Of a DNA stretch of 27,475 bases, positions 6,958 to 15,210 are shown piece after piece. Position 1 is the first letter of the stretch, and each line of letters opens with the position of its first letter. A model generated the notes under the pieces. The model was not told where the DNA came from. It ran no database searches and saw only the letters and a list, made by a program, of their open reading frames with translations. Source of the stretch: a virus. Location of the stretch: IMG/VR virus record IMGVR_UViG_3300032286_000590, positions 1 to 27,475 of that record. The stretch is one strand, 5' to 3'. The position numbers and the translations under genes were made by a program.

Positions 6958-9900
6958 TTATATATCTTCAAATGATGCACCAGTGGGTGTAATGATAAAT
7001 GAGAGATCAATATACTCCAAACTGCGAGTTGGCTTAATGTAGATTTTACCGCTCATTGTATTTCTATCAATATCTTCTGGGTCAGATGAAACTGTAACAC
7101 GGAAATCAGTTAAGCCACGATCCCTTCTAATAGCGTCTAGGATTGGATTTACGGTGTCCAAAAACTGTTGGCGGACTATCTGGTCATTTTGTTCAAAAAG
7201 TAATCTCACGGCAACCGCAGAGATTAATTTACGTGCTTGCAATAGTAACCTTCTAACGTTAAGTCTATTTAATGCAGACTCCCTAACTTGTAATGTTTTA
7301 TTACCCCAAATAACGGTATTCACATCAGAGAACGTTGCAATTGGATTTATTCTACCTTGGTATAATATATCTCTTTCGTCTTGTGTAAGTTTAAGTCTTG
7401 CTTTTACTGAATTAACCAAACCTCTACTATAACCAGCGGATGCAAACCAAGGGAATGCCACGTTGTCAGTTAATGCTAAGTTTCTACAAACTTCTCCTGT
7501 TGGTGGAATATAAACTTGTGTGTTGTTTGTTGTATCTCTAACCAAAATCCAAGGGTAATATGTTGCTGTATAATTTGAATCAATATTTGTTTCCTCCAAA
7601 GAAACAATTGATTCTTGGGGGTATATATATGCTTTTGTATTTGTATCCAATAAATCGGCATCTGGCGTTGTTGTTATATAAATTGAATCAGCTCTATCGT
7701 TTTCAACCATATCAATAGCGGCCTCAACCAAATTACTATTATTAACATAATCAATACCAGGGGTAACGAATACATTTATATTAACTGATTCTGGGTTTTT
7801 ATATGTTAAAACACCTTTTAAGTATGCATAATAATCTGTTGTTGCAAAATCAATAGTACCATCACCTTCAACAATCTGCTTAAATGTACCTTGACCAGTT
7901 GCCGCAGCATATCTACCAGTAACGCTTTTGGCTCCCCTCATATAACCAGTTCCACCAATTATATATTCATCACCATTTGTTCTTTTCTCATTATAGATAT
8001 CCCAACCATCAAATCCACCTTCTAACATTAATGTGAATTTTCTTGAATATAAATAATAGTATGCGTTTGTATTATCTTCTGGTTCAGAGTTAAAACTAGA
8101 TACCCCAACCTCAAAGGCTGTTTCACCACTTGTTGTATATGAGTTTGCTATTGTAACAGTCGTAGCACCAGAATCCATGTGGAATCCTTTTGTAATTACG
8201 TTCCAATCAACACTATCAGATATAATACTTGTTGGGTTAACTTTTCCTTTGTATGATAAGAACGCATTATCATATCCGAATGATGTTGAAAAGCCTAAAT
8301 AAGTTCTCTTAACATTATCGGAAGTAACAACGTTACTAGTCGCAAAAGGTTGGTTATAAACAGTTTGATTATTATAATAGTATTGTGTTTTATATAATGG
8401 TCCAGGTGTTTTACTCGAACCATATTTTCTATGCTGGTATCCCATAAAACCACAAGGTAACGCGTCATTAGGATATTCTTCCGACATTTCCAACATAATA
8501 TACTTAGATACTAAATTGTATTCCCCATCGCTAGTACCTATTTTTTTACCAATAAAACTATTTGTTGTCTCATCTAATGTGCAATTTGTGTATTTCTCAA
8601 GAACAACTGGTGCTGAATCAGAATCATAAAAACTTCTAACCAAAACATCAAATGTTTTATTCTTAAATGACATATTAACAATTGACACTTTAACTTCAGT
8701 ATTCGCACTCGAACCATCAGATATAGAAATGAATCTAAATAAATTATATACTTTATTACCCCTCAATTCAGAAACAACATAAGGCGACTTCGGTGATTGA
8801 TATTGCTCTAAATACCAACCAATTGAGTTAGCATTACCACTTCTAGCAGTGTCTAAATAAGTTAAATCAAATCTTAATCCCCTAATGTATCCCATTTTAT
8901 ACATTTGATTTAACAAATTAGGATAGTGTTCTTCAACAAAAATAGGGGTCTCATTTTTAGGTTTTCCGAAATTATCTACACCTATAACATTAGTAATGTA
9001 ATTAGCGTTAGTATCTTTCATAGATACACCAAATGTAAATGTTTTATTTTCTTTAGTTTTACCACTTAAAACAAAATCACCATAAGGATTTGATGTTATT
9101 ACAGAACTATTTGAAGAATCAATTTTTATGTTATTTCCAGATATTTCATAAACAGGTCCATGTTCAGTTGATGAATAACTTGTTAAGCCTCTTGACCTTA
9201 ATGTGGCAACAACAACATTATTATAACTAGAGTATGTCTTACCAGTAAATTGATAAATTGCACCTATCGCTGTACCTGAAAAACTATTAGTTACATTACC
9301 TGGAATAAAAGAACTAAAATAATAATAAAAAGAATAACCTGAATAATTACCATTTCCAAGGTCATTAAATGTTGCATACTCCCATACAAAATTTTGTGAA
9401 TTAGGGGTATTGTCTGATTTTAATGGGATAGTTGTATTAAAGTAATTATATGTAACCCCTGATGTAAATGGGGAAGCAATATTAATATTATAATCAGCTA
9501 GCGGTATTGAACCGTAATATTGTGTTTGTGCAGATAATGAACGATTTAAATAAACATCATTCGCAAATGTTTTTAAATCCTCATAATATGTTGAAATATT
9601 TCCATTTGCACCTTGGTATGTGTCACCAGTAAAAGTTGGTAATGATATATAATTATTATTAGATAAATTAATCAAAAAATTATTTGTACTACCTGTGAAA
9701 TTTATTAAAATATTTTCACTTTGATTAGTATATTTAATTGTTGAGTAATCACAATTACCAATAGTAGTTATTGACCATGATGGACCTGCATCATATCCAG
9801 ATAATCCTAAAATTCTAGTTACATATAATTGATTTGATTGTTGTAAATATGACTTAGCAATATATGCTGATTCATATTTAGGTATTTGTGTGTTAACATA

Positions 9901-10095
9901 TTTTTCTGGTGACGTACCCCCAAAATATGTTTGATATTCATCATAACTTGATATAAATATAGGTTCAAAAGCTGGTCCTTTTAATGTCTCGCCAACCATT
10001 CCTAATGTTGTAACACCAACACTTTGTGAAACAAATGTTAAATCTGTTTCTGAAGTATATACACCTGGTGATACAAATACTTTTTCATTTGCCAT
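6958..10095 (-). CDS. Contractile tail sheath protein (large form)
   Basis: The N-terminus ANEKVFVSPGVYTSETDLT and the segment IFISSYDEYQTYFG are typical of phage tail sheaths. So is the C-terminal part, with LNVRRLLLQARKLISAVA and DPEDIDRNTMSGKIYIKP, leading to a final strand-rich end. The 1045 residues compare with 659 in T4 gp18. The extra length lies in the middle (about residues 110-690), which is rich in Tyr, Asn, Ser and Thr and probably forms surface-exposed inserted domains. The sheath contracts to drive the tube through the envelope. The gene is insulated: a terminator (10156-10191) and TATTTATA box lie before it and the bidirectional terminator after it, which suits very high expression. 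The start is the ATG at 10095. Confidence 0.93.
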   Translation of the reverse strand: MANEKVFVSPGVYTSETDLTFVSQSVGVTTLGMVGETLKGPAFEPIFISSYDEYQTYFGGTSPEKYVNTQIPKYESAYIAKSYLQQSNQLYVTRILGLSGYDAGPSWSITTIGNCDYSTIKYTNQSENILINFTGSTNNFLINLSNNNYISLPTFTGDTYQGANGNISTYYEDLKTFANDVYLNRSLSAQTQYYGSIPLADYNINIASPFTSGVTYNYFNTTIPLKSDNTPNSQNFVWEYATFNDLGNGNYSGYSFYYYFSSFIPGNVTNSFSGTAIGAIYQFTGKTYSSYNNVVVATLRSRGLTSYSSTEHGPVYEISGNNIKIDSSNSSVITSNPYGDFVLSGKTKENKTFTFGVSMKDTNANYITNVIGVDNFGKPKNETPIFVEEHYPNLLNQMYKMGYIRGLRFDLTYLDTARSGNANSIGWYLEQYQSPKSPYVVSELRGNKVYNLFRFISISDGSSANTEVKVSIVNMSFKNKTFDVLVRSFYDSDSAPVVLEKYTNCTLDETTNSFIGKKIGTSDGEYNLVSKYIMLEMSEEYPNDALPCGFMGYQHRKYGSSKTPGPLYKTQYYYNNQTVYNQPFATSNVVTSDNVKRTYLGFSTSFGYDNAFLSYKGKVNPTSIISDSVDWNVITKGFHMDSGATTVTIANSYTTSGETAFEVGVSSFNSEPEDNTNAYYYLYSRKFTLMLEGGFDGWDIYNEKRTNGDEYIIGGTGYMRGAKSVTGRYAAATGQGTFKQIVEGDGTIDFATTDYYAYLKGVLTYKNPESVNINVFVTPGIDYVNNSNLVEAAIDMVENDRADSIYITTTPDADLLDTNTKAYIYPQESIVSLEETNIDSNYTATYYPWILVRDTTNNTQVYIPPTGEVCRNLALTDNVAFPWFASAGYSRGLVNSVKARLKLTQDERDILYQGRINPIATFSDVNTVIWGNKTLQVRESALNRLNVRRLLLQARKLISAVAVRLLFEQNDQIVRQQFLDTVNPILDAIRRDRGLTDFRVTVSSDPEDIDRNTMSGKIYIKPTRSLEYIDLSFIITPTGASFEDI

Positions 10096-10115
10096 AATTT
10101 TATTTATTTTATTTA

Positions 10116-10123
10116 TATAAATA
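10116..10123 (-). promoter_or_regulatory. Candidate late-promoter box TATTTATA before the sheath gene
   Basis: The minus strand reads AGATATTTATATAAATAAAA, with the box starting 28 bases before the ATG at 10095. The site is near-palindromic and also contains TATAAATA, the T4 late-promoter sequence, on the sense strand. It lies about 33 bases beyond the hairpin 10156-10191. Confidence 0.45.
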
Positions 10124-10155
10124 TCTAAAAAAAAATGAAAAACTTTTAAATATTA

Positions 10156-10191
10156 AAAAAGGATACTAATTATATAACTAGTATCCTTTTT
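10156..10191 (-). terminator. Terminator upstream of the sheath gene
   Basis: Positions 10156-10168 and 10179-10191 form a perfect 13-bp stem with a 10-base loop. On the minus strand it ends in a run of six T. It closes the unit that includes the 53-residue gene (stop 10216) and separates it from the sheath. The symmetrical A/T flanks mean it might also work in the other direction. Confidence 0.8.
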
Positions 10192-10215
10192 AATTGTAAA
10201 TTTGATAATTGTAGT

Positions 10216-10377
10216 CTATTTTGGTTTATTTGGAATGTGCATATATATTGTTTTAAACTGATTGTTTATTGTTGCAATATTTGATTCCTCTGTTTGAGCA
10301 TTTAAATTATTAATTGTTAAATTTTTATTAATGTATTTTACATTTTTCTGTTGCATATTATTTAATTTTGATTCCAT
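10216..10377 (-). CDS. Small hypothetical protein, 53 residues
   Basis: An ATG at 10377 opens 53 codons to a TAG at 10216-10218, filling most of the 323-base gap between the 79-residue gene and the sheath. The product is Asn-, Lys- and Gln-rich (MESKLNNMQQKNVKYINKNL at the start) and ends HIPNKPK. It has no membrane segment and could form a short helix. It lies between a TATTTATA box 17 bases upstream and a terminator 25 bases downstream, a clean gene-like setting. I do not recognise the family. Its place before the sheath suggests a small tail or assembly factor, but that is inference. Confidence 0.6.
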   Translation of the reverse strand: MESKLNNMQQKNVKYINKNLTINNLNAQTEESNIATINNQFKTIYMHIPNKPK

Positions 10378-10386
10378 TGTTTTATA

Positions 10387-10394
10387 TATAAATA
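10387..10394 (-). promoter_or_regulatory. Candidate late-promoter box TATTTATA before the 53-residue gene
   Basis: The minus strand reads ACATATTTATATATAAAACA, with the box 17 bases before the ATG at 10377. It is nearly identical over about 15 bases to the site before the tape-measure gene (CTATTTATATATAAAATG). Confidence 0.45.
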
Positions 10395-10418
10395 TGTTAA
10401 TTATTTTAAATATTCTAT

Positions 10419-10658
10419 TTAGTATATATTAGGCGTTATGAATTCAAATTCAATCGGTGTTCCTAAAACAGGTAGCAAGGTTTCATCGTAAACAATGTAC
10501 CAAAATTGAGGGTCATTTAATTCTGCAAATTGATAACCTACCCAATTTTGCGTCACATCATTTGGATTCACGGGGATGCCATAGTATTCATTGCATTGCA
10601 ATTTTGCCTCAATGGCTTGGTTTTCCGTGGTATATTTGTATCCTTTAAAAAATGCCAT
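10419..10658 (-). CDS. Small fibre-partner protein, 79 residues
   Basis: This acidic, aromatic-rich protein starts MAFFKGYKYTTENQ and ends FEFITPNIY. Its start overlaps the end of the 556-residue fibre-like gene by 14 bases, so translation is coupled. The opening GYKYTTENQ recalls GYKLTENQ in the 72-residue protein at 12341-12559, which follows the other fibre-like gene in the same way. One small gene after each fibre suggests a dedicated assembly chaperone or tip accessory, comparable in placement to Tfa-type fibre chaperones, though no sequence match to Tfa is claimed. There is no signal peptide or membrane segment. Confidence 0.7.
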   Translation of the reverse strand: MAFFKGYKYTTENQAIEAKLQCNEYYGIPVNPNDVTQNWVGYQFAELNDPQFWYIVYDETLLPVLGTPIEFEFITPNIY

Positions 10659-12315
10659 AATATGTATTTATATTTGTTTGGATTCCTTCCCTATTTGCCT
10701 CTTGATCTGATGTGTAAACTATTATTTCACTTACTTTTCCATTTAAATAATCGTCCTCACCACCAGTAGAATAAATTATAGTAGTTATTCCAAATTGGCT
10801 AAAACTTGGATTAACACCATCAACTGTTACGTCTATCTCATTATTTCTGTAAGTTTTAATACCTGTATTTTTTGTAAAAACAGTATTTAAATAAAGTTGA
10901 TTTATATTTCTAATAAGTGATACACTGTTAAACGCAAGTTGTCTGTTTCTATGTACAGTATAATATTGATTTTCATATCTAATTTTTAAGGAACCTGTAG
11001 GTCCTCCTATAATTGCATGATTAGCTTTACTAGTTGACCTTAGCGATACTTCAAAAGTTGAATAAACACTATTAGATGATGGTATTACTGTAAAACTTAA
11101 AGAATCAAATCCATCACAAACTATTGTTGGTTTAGAATTTTGCAAATTAACAATACCATTATTTACTATTTTAGATTGAAAAGTTGCCGATGTTTCTGTT
11201 GCATTTTTTGCATTCCCACTTTGGTCGTACCACCTTGTTACAAAGCCATTTCCAACACCGCAAAATGATAATAAAGAAACTGTATCAAGATTTCCAGCTA
11301 CAAAGCCAATATCTTGCTCCGTGTTATCTGATGACCTCCTTACCCTTATTGCACTTCCTGCATAAGCCGTGCGCAATTTACGCAAGGAATAAGCGGCTGC
11401 TGCATTGGGATAGGTATCTAATAGCAATGGTGGTGGTGAAACTGATGGTGTGATTGATGTGGTTGGAGTAAATGTGATTGTGGGTGTTGGTGTTTGAGTT
11501 ATAGACTGAGTTAATGTAGGCGTAACTGTTTGTTCTATCGAACAATTCAATCTAAAATCCCATATGTTTATAGGGGCACAAGAATAAACTTCAACTTTTG
11601 CGATTTCACTTGTGGATGTTTTTACAAAACTAAACAACCCCTCGCTTGTTGAATTAACAAATGGATAACCATCTGGGGCTGAATTTGTAACATTTATATT
11701 TGGATACTCTAAATTCGTTAAAGGATCTATCTTACCCATTAAATGTTCTGTAAAGTTTTCTCTAAACATTTGGTCATAATCATAAACAAATGAACCTACA
11801 TATCCAGTATCAAGCAATCTATTATTATTATAATATAAAATAAATCTATCCGCAATAGTATATGCACTATATTCAAATGTTACTATAGTATTAGTACTAT
11901 ACCCAATATTCACATAAGATATATGTGGATAAACTTCTGGTCCATTATAATCAATTAATGTGTTACACAATAATGGACTTGTTGGGGTGATAGTTAAAGT
12001 TGGTGTGATAGTTAGAGTTGGTGTGATAGATATTGTTGGGGTCAAAGTTGGAGTTATAGATGTTGTTGGTGTCACAGTTGGCGTTACACAAGGTAAAATA
12101 TTACCTAAATCTGGAACAACTAATTCATAATTTGTTTTATATGTTGGTGAATATATGTTATAAGTTCCACTAAGACTATTAGACCCATTTATTGTAAGAA
12201 CATCAAATGGAACTATTTTCTCACCCAATGTAAATACTTGGTTTCCTTGCGTAACAGAAACAAATACCACCTCATTTAAAAGGTTATTACTTAATATTTT
12301 TATACCACAACTCAT
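10645..12315 (-). CDS. Fibre-like protein with Pro/Thr linkers and arabinofuranosidase-B-like C-terminal domain
   Basis: This 556-residue modular protein starts with an adaptor-like region (residues 1-75). A Pro/Thr linker follows (77-114), then a beta-rich middle domain (about 117-260), a second Pro/Thr linker (263-296) and a C-terminal domain (300-556). The last opens with AAAAYSLRKLRTAYAGSAIR and RVRRSSDNTEQDIGF, then FVTRWYDQSGNAKNAT. That signature is shared with the alpha-L-arabinofuranosidase-B catalytic-like (jelly-roll) domain common in phage and Bacteroidota proteins, where it often binds glycans rather than cuts them. The likely role is host glycan recognition at the tail. The next gene (10658) is coupled. 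Enzyme activity cannot be judged from the sequence alone. Confidence 0.75.
   Translation of the reverse strand: MSCGIKILSNNLLNEVVFVSVTQGNQVFTLGEKIVPFDVLTINGSNSLSGTYNIYSPTYKTNYELVVPDLGNILPCVTPTVTPTTSITPTLTPTISITPTLTITPTLTITPTSPLLCNTLIDYNGPEVYPHISYVNIGYSTNTIVTFEYSAYTIADRFILYYNNNRLLDTGYVGSFVYDYDQMFRENFTEHLMGKIDPLTNLEYPNINVTNSAPDGYPFVNSTSEGLFSFVKTSTSEIAKVEVYSCAPINIWDFRLNCSIEQTVTPTLTQSITQTPTPTITFTPTTSITPSVSPPPLLLDTYPNAAAAYSLRKLRTAYAGSAIRVRRSSDNTEQDIGFVAGNLDTVSLLSFCGVGNGFVTRWYDQSGNAKNATETSATFQSKIVNNGIVNLQNSKPTIVCDGFDSLSFTVIPSSNSVYSTFEVSLRSTSKANHAIIGGPTGSLKIRYENQYYTVHRNRQLAFNSVSLIRNINQLYLNTVFTKNTGIKTYRNNEIDVTVDGVNPSFSQFGITTIIYSTGGEDDYLNGKVSEIIVYTSDQEANREGIQTNINTYYGIF
11428..11529 (-). repeat. Pro/Thr linker 2 of the 556-residue fibre protein
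   Basis: It encodes residues 263-296, with repeated TPT/TPS and S-I-T-P units. It joins the middle domain to the C-terminal recognition domain. Confidence 0.7.
11974..12087 (-). repeat. Pro/Thr linker 1 of the 556-residue fibre protein
   Basis: It encodes residues 77-114, with TLTITPT-like repeats of imperfect 18-base period. It joins the N-terminal adaptor to the middle domain. Confidence 0.75.
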
Positions 12316-12340
12316 TATGTTAAATTATATTCTATATTGT

Positions 12341-12559
12341 TTATTTTGTAAATTCGTAAACAGGTGGAACATATTCAGCCTGTGGACATTCTAACAACCA
12401 ATTTATTTCCGTTGTTTCAATGATTGCTATGTCCTCATCTGTAAAGAAGGTAAACCAAATACCATTTATATCCTGCACGCAATTTATAAATTGATGTGCT
12501 GTGTAGAATTTATCTTGTACAAAATTCTTTTGATTTTCTGTTAATTTATATCCTATCAT
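12341..12559 (-). CDS. Small fibre-partner protein, 72 residues
   Basis: The protein begins [19 protein letters not shown] and ends with a Pro/Tyr-rich tail ([12 protein letters not shown]). It contains [19 protein letters not shown], with a strongly hydrophobic core and acidic surface. The ATG overlaps the TGA of the 723-residue fibre gene (ATGA), so it is translationally coupled to it. It shares the GYK-TENQ opening with the 79-residue protein after the neighbouring fibre. I infer a fibre-specific chaperone or small tip protein. No family is recognised. Confidence 0.7.
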   Translation of the reverse strand: MIGYKLTENQKNFVQDKFYTAHQFINCVQDINGIWFTFFTDEDIAIIETTEINWLLECPQAEYVPPVYEFTK

Positions 12560-14727
12560 ACTTGGCGATTTAAAGTGGTTTGGAAGGCTTGAACTCGCGT
12601 GTAAAAATTATTGAATTCTAAATTACTCAAAGAATTTCCTAAATGAGCAAAAGCAATTTGTTTATTTGAAAATGCAGCCGCACCTGTGCTTACATTTCCT
12701 GCTCCAACAAATACATTTAAGTTTGGTAAAAATGTTGCAATGGTTGATGTTGTTTTAGAAATTGATATATTTCTTTCAAAAGATACCCAAGAACTTGAAC
12801 TACTCCTTGATACACCCCACATGCCTCGAGAATCAGTAGTTGTTATTCTTACTCTACCATTAGTTAATTGAGTATCCCAACAAAATTGCTCTCTAAATGT
12901 AAGCTTGGATTCTAAAAAAGTATCTGGAATATATGTAGGCAAAGAAGCATTACCCATCTCTATGCTTCCTTCGCTAGGACTTAACTCAGTTCTTAGATAA
13001 GCACTCAATGAAAAATTGTTAACTGTTTGATTCGTATTTGTGTTAAATCCAGTGTCCATGAATGCACTTGTTCCATTCCCATTTACCCCCGTACTTGCAA
13101 AAGTCCATCCACTACTAAATGTACCCGTAAAACTTGCACTCTTTAAATTCTGCGCACAAGATGCCGCACTTGCTCCCACCATTGGGTAAATGGCTTTCAT
13201 CTTTGTCCAAATACCATCTGCCTTCATTCCAACTACCAATGTGTTAACTGCCGTTTTTTCTGTTGCCGACAATGTTCCCCCTGCCACTGTAACACGGTCA
13301 AAGAAGGCTTGCGCGTCTGCATCAAATGTTGTAGTTGGTGTAATAGTGTTAGTAGGGGTGATTGTATTAGTAGGTGTTATTGTATTGGTAGGTGTTATGG
13401 TATTGGTAGGAGTTATTGAATTAGTAGGTGTTATAGTGTTAGTAGGTGTTATGGTATTGGTAGGTGTTATTGTATTGGTAGGGGTTATTGTATTAGTAGG
13501 TGTTATGGTGTTAGTTGGTGTTATTGATGGTGTCATAGTATTAGTTGGTGTTATGGTGTTAGTTGGTGTTATGGTATTGGTAGGTGTTATGGTATTAGTA
13601 GGCGTTATTGTATTGGTAGGGGTTATTGTATTAGTAGGTGTTATGGTATTGGTAGGGGTTACTGTTGGCGTTGGTCCCATTCTTAAAGAATTACCTTTAA
13701 AATAAGTGTTATTTGTATTCAATAATCTAAAATTACTATTATTAAATGTTGTGTACACACGGTAATTACCTTGTGGGATTGATGATCCTGTGTATTGAAT
13801 TACCATATTGCTATACACAGAATTAATGCCAACTGGAGTTAGCGAGTTAGGGTCACCATAATCATTAACGCCAATATTAGTAATAACCTCATTATTTGTC
13901 GCTGTTGTCGAAATGACCCAAGTAAACCAAGAATAACCACTAACCAAATCTGCTGGAACTTCATGTGTCTTAAACAAATATGCTTGAATTAAATTACCAT
14001 AAGAATCAACACCACCACTTGTTCTACTTATGTTTGAACTTCTTACTGATGGCGCATTACCACCCCAACCAGAGAATGATAGATATGAATTTAACTGATT
14101 TGAGAAAACATTTTGGTTTATTGATGGCGCAATGCCATTTGCAAAACCCCTAAATGCCGAACTCCTTGATTGCATCCAACCGTTGAATTGAGTATTTAAA
14201 CTAATTGGTTCAATAAATAAGTAAGCATATAATATTGGTAATGATGGTGTTATAGATGGTGTATTGGTTGGCGTTTTTGTTGGCGTAACGGTTCTTGTTA
14301 ATGATATGGTTGGTGTTATAGATGGTGTAACGGTTCTTGTTAATGATATGGTTGGTGTTATTGTTGGTGTAATAGATATTGTTGCTGTTTTTGTTGGTGT
14401 CGGTGTTGGTGGTAAGCCTGATGTCAATGTAGGTGTTGGCGTTATTGTTGGTGTTCTTGTAACACATGGTGTAGATGGTATTGTTGCTGATGGCGTTGGA
14501 CACTCCAAACTATATTGAACCCCAGCTGATAATTGATTTCTAGTTATATTTGTATATATTGGTGTTGAATTGATTGTACCAATATAAATATTGAATGGTC
14601 CCTCTGATGTTGATAAGTTATTTAATCTTAATAGGAAAGTTGTACAACCACTTGTATTAACAGTCTGCTCATATGATGAGCCACATACTGGATCCTGATT
14701 AGATATTATAAACTTATATGCACCCAT
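12556..14727 (-). CDS. Tail fibre-like protein with two Pro/Thr linkers, one a 17-copy hexapeptide repeat
   Basis: The 723 residues form five parts. First is an adaptor-like N-terminus (1-76, with [11 protein letters not shown]). Second is a Pro/Thr linker (77-164), third a beta-rich domain (165-350). Fourth is a second linker (352-468) made of 17 TPTN(T/S)(I/M) hexapeptides plus TPSI and TPTTTF. The C-terminal domain (469-723) starts [11 protein letters not shown] and has [17 protein letters not shown], a start I recognise from phage fibre and tail proteins. Its remainder is beta-rich and LamG/concanavalin-like. This looks like a fibre or adhesin displaying a recognition domain on a long, extended stalk. 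Wobble positions in the repeat differ between copies, so the peptide rather than the DNA seems to be kept. The following 72-residue gene is coupled by ATGA. Confidence 0.78.
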   Translation of the reverse strand: MGAYKFIISNQDPVCGSSYEQTVNTSGCTTFLLRLNNLSTSEGPFNIYIGTINSTPIYTNITRNQLSAGVQYSLECPTPSATIPSTPCVTRTPTITPTPTLTSGLPPTPTPTKTATISITPTITPTISLTRTVTPSITPTISLTRTVTPTKTPTNTPSITPSLPILYAYLFIEPISLNTQFNGWMQSRSSAFRGFANGIAPSINQNVFSNQLNSYLSFSGWGGNAPSVRSSNISRTSGGVDSYGNLIQAYLFKTHEVPADLVSGYSWFTWVISTTATNNEVITNIGVNDYGDPNSLTPVGINSVYSNMVIQYTGSSIPQGNYRVYTTFNNSNFRLLNTNNTYFKGNSLRMGPTPTVTPTNTITPTNTITPTNTITPTNTITPTNTITPTNTITPTNTMTPSITPTNTITPTNTITPTNTITPTNTITPTNTITPTNSITPTNTITPTNTITPTNTITPTNTITPTTTFDADAQAFFDRVTVAGGTLSATEKTAVNTLVVGMKADGIWTKMKAIYPMVGASAASCAQNLKSASFTGTFSSGWTFASTGVNGNGTSAFMDTGFNTNTNQTVNNFSLSAYLRTELSPSEGSIEMGNASLPTYIPDTFLESKLTFREQFCWDTQLTNGRVRITTTDSRGMWGVSRSSSSSWVSFERNISISKTTSTIATFLPNLNVFVGAGNVSTGAAAFSNKQIAFAHLGNSLSNLEFNNFYTRVQAFQTTLNRQV
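13324..13674 (-). repeat. 18-bp-period tandem array coding 17 hexapeptides
   Basis: The array encodes residues 352-468 of the fibre. Units are 18 bases, with variation at synonymous positions. The order is six TPTNTI, one TPTNTM, an inserted TPSI, five TPTNTI, one TPTNSI, four TPTNTI and a final TPTTTF. Copy number could change by slippage without breaking the frame. Confidence 0.9.
14236..14499 (-). repeat. Pro/Thr linker 1 of the 723-residue fibre
   Basis: It encodes residues 77-164. It contains a duplicated block ISLTRTVTP (about residues 127-135 and 141-149) whose two DNA copies are nearly the same, suggesting a fairly recent local duplication. Confidence 0.75.
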
Positions 14728-14731
14728 AAAA

Positions 14732-14950
14732 TCAACAACTTATTATCTTGAAAGTTTCATTACCATATATATCTTGAATTGTGATAATTAGAGTTGATTC
14801 ACCATTAAAAAAACTTGGTATTTCCACATCAAGTGAATAACAAAATTGGTAGATTGTTGTAATATATGTTTTATTATTACCATTCCCATCTGAAATGTAA
14901 ATATATAAAGGCATCGCACCAACCAAATCAGTTATTGTTACTACATTCAT
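14732..14950 (-). CDS. Small adaptor-like protein, 72 residues
   Basis: The protein starts [20 protein letters not shown] and continues with [16 protein letters not shown], ending [16 protein letters not shown]. Its ATG overlaps the TGA of the 87-residue gene upstream (ATGA) and the next fibre gene starts only five bases after its stop. The LVG-PL-IYISD pattern is shared with the 87-residue protein, and more weakly with the N-terminus of the 723-residue fibre ([12 protein letters not shown]). I infer a small beta-sandwich adaptor module that attaches fibres to the baseplate or to one another. I recognise similar short proteins in other large Bacteroidota phages, but no function is known to me. 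Confidence 0.65.
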   Translation of the reverse strand: MNVVTITDLVGAMPLYIYISDGNGNNKTYITTIYQFCYSLDVEIPSFFNGESTLIITIQDIYGNETFKIISC

Positions 14951-15210
14951 GCTACAATTGATATATCAACAATTAAATCACAATTAAATTGGCAATTTAA
15001 TTTCCTCTCAATAAATTCATTTAATGAATCTATTATTTTTATGGTTACTTGTGGCGCTGTTGCAAAAACCAAAGGAAGATTATATTCAGTCGTTCCACTG
15101 AAGTATGAATTTACTTGCCCCAGATACGTTTCATTACCCCCATATACATCAGATATGTAAATCTTCAAAGGATACGACCCAACCAAATTTGATAAAACAA
15201 TTTTTGTCAT
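14947..15210 (-). CDS. Small adaptor-like protein, 87 residues
   Basis: The start is placed at the ATG at 15210, which overlaps the stop of the SprB-repeat gene as ATGA. A TTG at 15219 would add three residues but is less likely. The sequence starts MTKIVLSNLVGSYPLKIYIS, has DVYGGNETYLGQVNSYFSG, then VTIKIIDSLNEF, and has two Cys near CQFNC. It is a paralogue of the 72-residue neighbour (LVG-PL-IYISD-YG pattern). Two copies between a SprB-repeat protein and a fibre suggest they form part of the same attachment assembly. A function beyond that is not visible. Confidence 0.65.
   Translation of the reverse strand: MTKIVLSNLVGSYPLKIYISDVYGGNETYLGQVNSYFSGTTEYNLPLVFATAPQVTIKIIDSLNEFIERKLNCQFNCDLIVDISIVA

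Noticed and set aside
13324-13674. Tandem array as a CRISPR
   Set aside because: Units are contiguous 18-bp coding repeats with no spacers; no cas gene nearby.
13190-13705. Plus-strand open frame with VGVIVLVGV repeats, looking like a membrane protein
   Set aside because: It is the antisense of the TPTNTI repeat array. Its repeat and hydrophobicity follow from the 18-bp units, and the minus-strand gene explains the DNA.
14210-14503. Asn/Thr/Ile-rich minus-strand frame inside the fibre gene
   Set aside because: Another-frame reading of a Pro/Thr linker; low complexity and wholly inside a better gene.
10645-14727. Diversity-generating retroelement targets in the fibre ends
   Set aside because: No reverse transcriptase, template repeat or adenine-biased variable repeat seen in the window; the two fibre C-termini are different domains.
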